From JAEXOD01 sp964652025 (GTDB lineage Bacteria; Bacteroidota; Ignavibacteria; Ignavibacteriales; Melioribacteraceae), in the NCBI GenBank assembly GCA_964652025.1, contig CAZYZX010000001.1:496001-560000 (forward strand): a stretch of DNA of 64,000 nt, given 5' to 3'. The position numbers and the translations under genes were made by a program. The notes below the pieces were generated by a model, which was given only the letters and a program-made list of their open reading frames with translations, was not told the DNA's origin and did no database searches. This document shows positions 16,743-23,735 of this stretch, piece after piece. How positions within the stretch are numbered: position 1 is the first letter of the stretch; each line of letters begins with the position of its first letter.

Positions 16743-18404
16743 TTATCTGCTAGAATAAAATCCATAAACAAAAATTGCAGTTGCATTAGAAACAATTGTA
16801 GGTTCATTAGTTATATAATCGTTTCTATCATCTCTATAATAAGCTTCTTTTGTTTGAAATTTTTTATATTTATCGTAAGATTCATATTTAATGTTATAGT
16901 TTTTTATAATTTCTTCTCCAATTGGCCCTGCCGCTAACCCACCAGGTAAATATTTTTTAAAGTAACCTACTTGATGATGAAAGTTTTTTGTGTAATTTGT
17001 ACCAATTTTAGAAACAAAAGAAACACCCCAAGGATTACGTCCTAAAATATAATTACGTTGTAACACATCAAGGGAATCAAATTGTTTTGAACCTGTGAGT
17101 TTTTTATACAAGATATTTTGTAAAGAAATACCAAGCAATGTATTAGTTGTACCCCAAGTATAAGCTGCACCTTCAGAAAAAATTTTACTATTTTTTGTAT
17201 TATTAAAACCAACTAAATTGTTAAATATATTATTAGCATAAGTAATATCATATTGTGCTAATTTATAAAATGCTAAACTATTTATATCTCCCCAACTCCA
17301 CCAATAGTCGCTTCCAGCTTTATCTGCAAAGTTTTTTGCGTCTTTTAGCAACTCACTTCTTCTAGTAGAATTATATAATTCAATTGCTCCAAGTGCCATT
17401 TTCCCTAAATAATTTTTATCTAAATACATACCCGTACCACTGCTATCTATATCAGGAACAGATTTATAAATAGAATATAAATTTTCTGCTCTTGTTAAAC
17501 ATATATTAGCAAATTCAGGGTATTTTAGCCTTTCATCCCAAATTCTATAAGCTAAAGACATTGTTGCAACATAAATTCCAATTAAATTTTTACCAATACC
17601 AACAAATCCAGGTCTATCAAATTCTAATGGGTCATTTTCAGGCATTCTCCATCCTACTTGCTGGTCTTGCCATCCTTGAACTTGAGTAATAAATTTATCA
17701 GACTTAAAATTAGCTCTAATTAACCAATCTAAACCTATTTTGGCTTCTTCTAAAATATCTGGAACACCATTTTTATTATGGTCAAATTCAAACTTGGTAG
17801 GATTTTGCTCGTAAGCTAATAACAATAAATAAGTGGTATATGCAGTTGTATTTAAAAACTTTGTATAATCCCCTGCGTCATGCCACCCACCTGTAAGGTC
17901 AACAGTAGTTTTAATTGTGTCTTTTCCATAAATTAGCTTGGCAACATCCGCTTTATGGCAAATTTGGTGAAAAAATGGATCTGTATACCCACATCTTTGA
18001 ACTCTAAAAAACTGTAATAAAGAATCTGTAAGAGCGTTATAAATTCCTTTTCCTATAGAAAAATTATAAGATTTTATTCCTTCAATTTCAATATAATATT
18101 TGCCATCAGTTTTGAGAGAACTAAAATCTATTAGGTAACTATATTTAAATTCGCCATAAGAACCTAAGGATTTACCTAAAGCAATTTTTAAAACATCCTT
18201 ATTTGAACTATTCTTTACAACAACAGATTTATTATCCAACAATTCATTTGATAAAACAATACCACTTTTATAATCTTCTGGCAAATATCCTACTTGGTCT
18301 ACGCGTATAAAAATTTCCTTCTTAATTAAATTTTCTGAAGCGGAGTTACAAGTTAAAAGTAATAAAGGTAATAAAAGAATAATAATTAAATTTAGTTTTT
18401 TCAT
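16743..18404 (-). CDS. Glycoside hydrolase family 9 lipoprotein (endoglucanase-like)
   Basis: A 553-residue exported beta-glucanase of family GH9. The signal MKKLNLIIILLLPLLLLTC is a lipoprotein signal with Cys19 as anchor. An Ig-like CelD-N domain (about 30-115, IRVDQVGYLPEDY) precedes the alpha/alpha-barrel. Catalytic elements are present: TGGWHDAGDY with Asp176 and Asp179 (base), YILGRNPWG with the following HHQVG histidines, and near the C-terminus DYITNEP with Glu534 as the acid. Family members cut beta-1,4-glucans and related polymers by inversion. The gene lies 200 bases upstream of the polysaccharide operon on the same strand and may trim or process its product, as cellulases do in cellulose operons. 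A purely nutritional role is also possible. Confidence 0.92.
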   Translation of the reverse strand: MKKLNLIIILLLPLLLLTCNSASENLIKKEIFIRVDQVGYLPEDYKSGIVLSNELLDNKSVVVKNSSNKDVLKIALGKSLGSYGEFKYSYLIDFSSLKTDGKYYIEIEGIKSYNFSIGKGIYNALTDSLLQFFRVQRCGYTDPFFHQICHKADVAKLIYGKDTIKTTVDLTGGWHDAGDYTKFLNTTAYTTYLLLLAYEQNPTKFEFDHNKNGVPDILEEAKIGLDWLIRANFKSDKFITQVQGWQDQQVGWRMPENDPLEFDRPGFVGIGKNLIGIYVATMSLAYRIWDERLKYPEFANICLTRAENLYSIYKSVPDIDSSGTGMYLDKNYLGKMALGAIELYNSTRRSELLKDAKNFADKAGSDYWWSWGDINSLAFYKLAQYDITYANNIFNNLVGFNNTKNSKIFSEGAAYTWGTTNTLLGISLQNILYKKLTGSKQFDSLDVLQRNYILGRNPWGVSFVSKIGTNYTKNFHHQVGYFKKYLPGGLAAGPIGEEIIKNYNIKYESYDKYKKFQTKEAYYRDDRNDYITNEPTIVSNATAIFVYGFYSSR

Positions 18405-18440
18405 AGCATGTTAAAAATTGTTGATAATAGTTAATATATT

Positions 18441-19565
18441 CTATTTTTTTATAATTCCAATACCTGGTCTATCTACCAATGTTATTTTTCCTTCAATTAC
18501 TTTAGTTCCTTCATATGGGTCATTCGAAATTAACAAATTACCGTCTAAATCAGCCCATTCTACTAATGGAGAAAGTTGAGCAGCTGCGGCAATTGCACAA
18601 GAAGTTTCAGTCATGCACCCAATCATTAATCTCATTCCTAGTGCTTTTGCTAATGTAAACATTTTATGTGCTTCTCGCATACCGGTGCATTTCATTAACT
18701 TAACATTTATACCTGAATAAACGCCATAAGCTTTTCTTACATCTTCAAGTCTCTGAACAGCTTCATCACCAATTGTTGGTAAAGGACTATGTTCAGTTAG
18801 CCAAGCCATATCATCTATTTGTTCTTTGGGCATTGGTTGTTCTACAAAAACAATTCCTTTTTCTTTTAACCAATGAATCATTTCTAATGCAAAATGTTTA
18901 TCTTTCCAACCTTGATTAACATCTACTGTTAAGGGTTTATCTGTAACAGACCTTATTGTTTCAATCATTTCTTTATCGGTTTCTCTTCCTAATTTAACTT
19001 TTAAGATTTTATATTCATCTGCCTCTCTAACTTTTTGTCTAACAACTTCTGGTGTATCAATTCCAATTGTAAAAGTTGTGTACGGAGTTTTATTTTTATC
19101 TAACCCCCATATTTTATACCAGGGTTGATTCATAATCTTTCCTAACAAATCATGCAATGCTATATCAACAGATGCTTTTGCAGCAGGGTTTTTTGGGGCT
19201 ACTGAATCTACATAATTAAGTATGTTTTCCAAATCAAAGGGGTCGTTAAATTGAGATAAATCTAACTTTGATAGAAAATTTGCTACAGTTTCGTGAGATT
19301 CTCCCAAATATGGAGGCATAGAAGCTTCACCATATCCAACTATTCCCTCCCATTCAATTTGTGTTAACATAACTGGAGTTGTTGTTCTTGATGATGTTGC
19401 TATAGTAAAAACATGCTTTAATTCTAATGTGTAAGGTTGATATGATAGTTTCATCTTTGAATTCCCAAAATTTTTTGCTAATATTCTTTCACTTGTAATC
19501 GGTATCATCAATGCACCAGTAGCTAATCCAGCACTTTTAATAAAATCACGCCTATTCATCTTCAT
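18441..19565 (-). CDS. Exported dipeptide epimerase (L-Ala-D/L-Glu type, enolase superfamily)
   Basis: A 374-residue mandelate-racemase/enolase-superfamily enzyme that interconverts the D- and L-Glu forms of L-Ala-Glu from peptidoglycan. A twin-arginine signal opens it (NRRDFIKSAGLATGALM). The active site is intact: KVK in YKILKVKLGRE, metal ligands in LTVDVNQGW, FVEQPMP and IGDEAV, the second lysine in NVKLMKC, and the ADLDGNLL substrate motif. The start could be the ATG at 19565 or at 19559; both overlap the upstream NlpC/P60 gene by 8-14 bases, showing translational coupling. With that neighbour it forms a murein-peptide catabolic pair like Bacillus ykfB-ykfC. The E. coli and Bacillus enzymes are cytoplasmic, so the Tat signal is unusual. 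Confidence 0.9.
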   Translation of the reverse strand: MKMNRRDFIKSAGLATGALMIPITSERILAKNFGNSKMKLSYQPYTLELKHVFTIATSSRTTTPVMLTQIEWEGIVGYGEASMPPYLGESHETVANFLSKLDLSQFNDPFDLENILNYVDSVAPKNPAAKASVDIALHDLLGKIMNQPWYKIWGLDKNKTPYTTFTIGIDTPEVVRQKVREADEYKILKVKLGRETDKEMIETIRSVTDKPLTVDVNQGWKDKHFALEMIHWLKEKGIVFVEQPMPKEQIDDMAWLTEHSPLPTIGDEAVQRLEDVRKAYGVYSGINVKLMKCTGMREAHKMFTLAKALGMRLMIGCMTETSCAIAAAAQLSPLVEWADLDGNLLISNDPYEGTKVIEGKITLVDRPGIGIIKK

Positions 19566-20766
19566 TTAACAATTCTCCTTTATATTGTCCAAAGTTTTTT
19601 AAAAGGTAAATACCATTTTTATCTAATGAACTTAATACTCGCTTAGCTCTAATAAATTGTTTTAATCTATATTCATTAAAATTTGGTTTGTTTTTATCAA
19701 AACTATCAATACTAATTTCTCCAGCAGAATGAATAAAATCATTATTCCCAATATATATAGCTACATGAGTTATTCTTTCAGGTTTATTTTCAGATGCTTT
19801 TGTTCCAAAAAACAATAAATCACCTGGTTTACAATTTTCAAATCCATGTTTAGTATCAACTATTTCACCTGTTAACACTTGTTGAGAAGCATCTCTTTGT
19901 AATAATACTCCATTCATAAAATATACTGTTTTAGTAAAACCACTACAATCCATAGCTTTAACAGATGTTCCACCCCATAAATATGGCATCCCAATAAATT
20001 TTTTTGCCGTTTCTACAATGGATTTTTCAGTTGGAATTGTATTGCTTAACCATAAATTAAAATCTTGGCAAAACTCACTTTCAATATATCCTATTCTACC
20101 ATTTGGGTATTCTACTTTTACAAAGTTTCCTTCACTTTCCAATAATTTAAGTAAATCACCCATTACAATATCACTAACTCTCAAAGAATTTTTATCAGGC
20201 AAAGAGTACACAAAACCAAATTCGTTAGTGTAAATTACTTTTTTAGCTCTAATCCATTTATTTACTCCATCTAAATCTGTTAAGTATACACCATCTTGAT
20301 CTACCCATCCAATGTAATTATCTGGCGTTTGAATTTGAAACCAACCATTTTTTTTGTTAAAAACTTTAACGGCTGTTCCTAATAAAGATTGCGTAGCCAT
20401 TTCTGATGCATGGTCTGGTTTTACCCTTAAATTGGCTACTGAAAGATTAACTATACCAAATTTATTTATTCCTAAATTTTTTGATGGTAAAAGAACAATT
20501 TTATTTTCATATTTTATTTTAGATTTATTTAGCTCTTCAATTAATTTATTGTATGCTTTTTTAATATTTGTTTCCCCCTCTAATACAAAAATATCATTAT
20601 TTTTATTAATCACAATATCAAAAATAGCTGTTCGTTTATCTGGGGCATAGTCTTCCTTAACTTTACTAATTATAGAATTTAATTGTTCCATATTTTTATC
20701 CTGCGCAATAATTATTGAAAAAAATAAATACAAAACCGTAACATAAAAAAATCTTTTTCTTATCAT
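19552..20766 (-). CDS. NlpC/P60 murein-peptide endopeptidase with SH3 domains (YkfC-like)
   Basis: A 404-residue exported cysteine peptidase expected to cut between D-Glu and the diamino acid of cell-wall peptides, releasing L-Ala-D-Glu. A signal peptide ends in IIIAQ (about residue 22). Bacterial SH3 domains follow (LSVANLRVKPDHASEM near 110-160, and SLPDKNSLRVSDIVMG to 235). The catalytic domain has Cys274 in AMDCSGFTK, His334 in ITHVAIYIG and the third polar residue His346 in DFIHSAGE. The YLWGGTS motif shapes the pocket. It is the first gene of a two-gene unit with the dipeptide epimerase, whose substrate it would supply. A 195-base A+T-rich gap separates it from the divergent NSS transporter; no operator was recognised there. 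Confidence 0.92.
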   Translation of the reverse strand: MIRKRFFYVTVLYLFFSIIIAQDKNMEQLNSIISKVKEDYAPDKRTAIFDIVINKNNDIFVLEGETNIKKAYNKLIEELNKSKIKYENKIVLLPSKNLGINKFGIVNLSVANLRVKPDHASEMATQSLLGTAVKVFNKKNGWFQIQTPDNYIGWVDQDGVYLTDLDGVNKWIRAKKVIYTNEFGFVYSLPDKNSLRVSDIVMGDLLKLLESEGNFVKVEYPNGRIGYIESEFCQDFNLWLSNTIPTEKSIVETAKKFIGMPYLWGGTSVKAMDCSGFTKTVYFMNGVLLQRDASQQVLTGEIVDTKHGFENCKPGDLLFFGTKASENKPERITHVAIYIGNNDFIHSAGEISIDSFDKNKPNFNEYRLKQFIRAKRVLSSLDKNGIYLLKNFGQYKGELLNEDE

Positions 20767-20961
20767 AGCTACCTTTAAAAAAAAATTAATAATAACCTAT
20801 TAATTTAATAAAATTATTACAACAATAGTATATTTTTTTAGTATAAATTAATATTTTTAATAATATTTTGAATAAAACTACATTTTCTTTTGTTTTTTTT
20901 TTATTTTTTTGTAATATTAAAAATTAAATCCTTTTTTTAATAACAAATTCTAACTAAAATA

Positions 20962-22506
20962 ATGAATAATTACGTTCGAGAAAGTTGGGGTAGTAAGATA
21001 GGTCTTATTCTTGCTGTTGCAGGAAATGCTGTGGGATTGGGTAATTTTTTAAGATTTCCCGTTCAAGCGGCTCAAAATGGTGGTGGGGCTTTTATGATTC
21101 CCTATTTTATTTTCTTTTTACTTCTTGGCATTCCATTAATGTGGATTGAGTGGGGAATTGGTAGACATGGTGGTAAATTTAATCATGGAAGTACACCCGG
21201 TATGTTTCATGAAATTTGGAACCATCCCATTTCTAAATACATAGGATCGCTTGGTTTATTTATTTCTTTTATTATACTTGTTTACTATACTTATATTACA
21301 TCATGGACTTTGGGATTCAGCTTCTTTTCAATTACTAAAATGTATTTTGGATTAGAAGATTTTAGCTTAATGAAATCTTTTCTTTATAGTTATCAAGGCA
21401 GAGAGGTTTCTACAAGTTTTTCTAATATATTACCTGCTTACTTATTCTTTTTAATTACATTTTTAGCTAATTTTTATATCTTATATAAAGGTATATCTAA
21501 GGGAATAGAAAAACTTGCTAAAATTGCTATGCCCTTATTATTCATTTTTGCAATTATTATTGCAATTAGAGTTATTACATTAGGTACTCCAAATCCAGCC
21601 GTGCCCGAAAATTCTGTTTTATCTGGGTTTGCATTTATTTGGAATCCTGATATTACAAAATTAAATGACCCTAAAATATGGCTTGCTGCAGCTGGTCAAA
21701 TTTTCTTTACACTATCAGTTGGTATGGGGTCTATACAAGCATATGCTAGTTATTTAAGACCCAAAGATGATATCGCTTTATCGGGGTTAACAACTGCTGC
21801 TACTAACGAAGCCGCAGAGGTAATACTTGGTGGTTCAATTGCTATTCCTATTGCTGTTGCTTTTTTTGGTGTTACTGTTACTACGCAAATGGCAGCGGGT
21901 GGTGCTTTTGATTTGGGATTCGCTTCTTTACCTTTAGTTTTTGAAAGAATCCCTTTAGGAAATATTTTTGGCTTTTTATGGTTTTTATTACTTTTCTTTG
22001 CCGGTATTACTTCATCAGTTGCAATGGGTCAACCAATCATTGCATTTTTAGAAGATGAGTTTAAGTTATCCAAAAAACAAGCTGTTTATGCAATTGCAAT
22101 TTCAACCTTTGTTGTTGCACAATTTGTAATATTTTTCTTAAAATTTGGTGTTTTAGACGAAATGGATTATTGGGCTGGCACTTTTGGGTTGGTAGTTTTT
22201 GCTTTATGCGAAGTAATTATTTTTATGTGGTTTTTTGGAGCCGATAAAGCTTTTGATGAAATTACTACAGGTGCAGAAATTAAAATTCCTTATCTTTATA
22301 AATACATCATGAAATATGTTACTCCTGCTATTCTTACTATAATTATGTTATGGTGGTTAATTAACGATGCTATCCCAACTTTCATGTTAAAAAATGTAAA
22401 GCCAGAGAACGTTCCATTTGTTATTGGAACAAGGATAGGAATGTTTTTAATTTTATTAACTTTATTTGTTTTAATTTACAAAGCTTTTAAATTTAAGAGG
22501 ACTTAA
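20962..22506 (+). CDS. Sodium-dependent neurotransmitter-symporter-family transporter
   Basis: A 514-residue inner-membrane protein of the NSS/SNF family, which imports amino acids with Na+. The first helix carries the unwound sodium/substrate motif AVAGNAVGLGNFLRFP, and about twelve hydrophobic helices follow, including GQIFFTLSVGMGSIQAYASY (TM6 region) and a late TFMLKNVK loop. The substrate is not readable from sequence. The stop codon overlaps the start of a 39-codon gene for a MetS-like small subunit, which places it with the two-component MetP-type subgroup; the Corynebacterium MetPS system transports methionine and alanine. No RBS of the strong AGGAGG type precedes the ATG, which is common in Bacteroidota. 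Confidence 0.94.
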   Translation: MNNYVRESWGSKIGLILAVAGNAVGLGNFLRFPVQAAQNGGGAFMIPYFIFFLLLGIPLMWIEWGIGRHGGKFNHGSTPGMFHEIWNHPISKYIGSLGLFISFIILVYYTYITSWTLGFSFFSITKMYFGLEDFSLMKSFLYSYQGREVSTSFSNILPAYLFFLITFLANFYILYKGISKGIEKLAKIAMPLLFIFAIIIAIRVITLGTPNPAVPENSVLSGFAFIWNPDITKLNDPKIWLAAAGQIFFTLSVGMGSIQAYASYLRPKDDIALSGLTTAATNEAAEVILGGSIAIPIAVAFFGVTVTTQMAAGGAFDLGFASLPLVFERIPLGNIFGFLWFLLLFFAGITSSVAMGQPIIAFLEDEFKLSKKQAVYAIAISTFVVAQFVIFFLKFGVLDEMDYWAGTFGLVVFALCEVIIFMWFFGADKAFDEITTGAEIKIPYLYKYIMKYVTPAILTIIMLWWLINDAIPTFMLKNVKPENVPFVIGTRIGMFLILLTLFVLIYKAFKFKRT

Positions 22507-22625
22507 TGGAATTTAAATTAGAAGGTATACTATTTTTAATTTTTTCTTGGTCTGTTATTTTGGGATTAGTGATATTTTGTTATAAAAAAGTTTTATTTCC
22601 TAATAAAACAAAAAAGCACTCATAA
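22506..22625 (+). CDS. MetS-like small subunit of the NSS transporter
   Basis: A 39-codon gene beginning with MEFKLEGILFLIFSWSVI. Its ATG shares one base with the transporter stop (TAATG), so the two are translationally coupled. The product has a short N-terminal polar stretch, one membrane helix (about residues 7-26), then a basic tail YKKVLFPNKTKKHS. This is the plan of the MetS family of NSS-transporter small subunits, which are 30-60 residues long with W/S-rich helices. The bidirectional terminator covers its last codons. The gene is easily missed by automatic callers because of its size. Coupling and topology are seen; the MetS identity rests on context plus plan. Confidence 0.75.
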   Translation: MEFKLEGILFLIFSWSVILGLVIFCYKKVLFPNKTKKHS

Positions 22626-22638
22626 ACGAGTGCTTTTT
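22611..22638. terminator. Bidirectional intrinsic terminator
   Basis: An 11-base-pair stem, AAAAAGCACTC with GAGTGCTTTTT, with loop ATAAAC. It has T-runs on both strands and lies between two convergent genes: the transporter small subunit (its stop is inside the loop) and the phosphofructokinase gene. It should stop transcription from both sides. Confidence 0.88.
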
Positions 22639-22660
22639 ACTTATAACCAAAGATTAATTT

Positions 22661-23707
22661 TTATGCAAAAAAGGTTGTTGCAACATCATATAAATCATCG
22701 GTAACAAGTTTAAGTTCACCAACAGCTTCATCTAAAGATACGGCAATAATTTTTGTACCTCTTAAAGCTGCCATTTTACCCCATTCACCATTATTAACTA
22801 AATCTGCTGCAAAAACACCAAATCTAGTTCCTAAAACTCTATCAAATGCTGTTGGGGTTCCACCTCTTTGTATATGTCCTAATACTGTAGCGCGTGTTTC
22901 AAAACCAGTTCTTCTTTCAATTTCTTCAGCAACAACATTTCCAATACCACCTAACATAACATGTCCAAAAGAGTCTTTTTTCATACTCGCCAAAATAAAT
23001 GATCCGTCTTTATCTTCAGCATCTTCTGTTTGAAATTTAGCACCTTCTGCAACAACAACAATGCTAAAAGATTTACCTGAAGCATGTCTCCTTTTTAATG
23101 AATCGCATACATCATCTAAATTAAATTTCTTTTCTGGAATTAAAATAATATCAGCACCGCCTGCAATTCCACTATAAAGTGCAATCCAACCTGCATGGCG
23201 TCCCATAACTTCTACTACCATTACACGATTATGAGACTCTGCTGTTGTATGTAATCTATCAATTGCCTCTGTTGCTATATTAAGAGCTGTATCAAATCCA
23301 AATGTATAATCAGTTGCGTTAAGGTCGTTATCAATTGTCTTAGGAACGCCAACTACATTAACACCTGCTTTATATAATTTGGCAGCTATACCTAATGTAT
23401 CTTCTCCACCAATTGCTACTAATGCATCAAGTCCCATTTCTTTCATATTGTTAATAGCAGTTTGCTCTCCATTGGGTACTTTATAAATATTTGTTCTAGA
23501 AGACCCCAATATTGTACCACCTCTGTGCAAAATTCCAGATATTTCTTCAAGTCCTAATGGTTCATAATTTTTTTCTAATAACCCTTTCCATCCATTTTTT
23601 AATCCCACACATTCATGTCCTAATTTAATAGATTTCCTTACTACTGCTCTTATTACTGCATTTAAGCCCGGGCAATCTCCACCGCCAGTTAATATTCCTA
23701 TTTTCAT
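22661..23707 (-). CDS. pfkA: 6-phosphofructokinase, signature of the pyrophosphate-dependent type
   Basis: A 348-residue phosphofructokinase that converts fructose 6-phosphate to the 1,6-bisphosphate. Family motifs are intact: GGGDCPGLN, PKTIDNDL with the catalytic Asp126, and MGRHAGWIAL. Two residues separate ATP from PPi enzymes. At the site of E. coli Gly104 this protein has Asp103 (GGEDT), and at Gly124 it has Lys123 (PKTIDND). Asp plus Lys is the pattern of PPi-dependent enzymes such as that of Amycolatopsis, so a reversible PPi-using enzyme is predicted. Group III ATP enzymes keep Gly with Lys, so they do not fit. It is 28 bases downstream of uvrD on the same strand and ends at a shared terminator. 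Confidence 0.93.
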   Translation of the reverse strand: MKIGILTGGGDCPGLNAVIRAVVRKSIKLGHECVGLKNGWKGLLEKNYEPLGLEEISGILHRGGTILGSSRTNIYKVPNGEQTAINNMKEMGLDALVAIGGEDTLGIAAKLYKAGVNVVGVPKTIDNDLNATDYTFGFDTALNIATEAIDRLHTTAESHNRVMVVEVMGRHAGWIALYSGIAGGADIILIPEKKFNLDDVCDSLKRRHASGKSFSIVVVAEGAKFQTEDAEDKDGSFILASMKKDSFGHVMLGGIGNVVAEEIERRTGFETRATVLGHIQRGGTPTAFDRVLGTRFGVFAADLVNNGEWGKMAALRGTKIIAVSLDEAVGELKLVTDDLYDVATTFFA

Positions 23708-23735
23708 TTATAATCTCCTTAAAATAAGTTAGTTT

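Noticed and set aside
18405..20961. Regulatory RNA or riboswitch in the gaps around the murein-processing genes
   Set aside because: The spacers are nearly pure A/T without a recognisable conserved stem or terminator.
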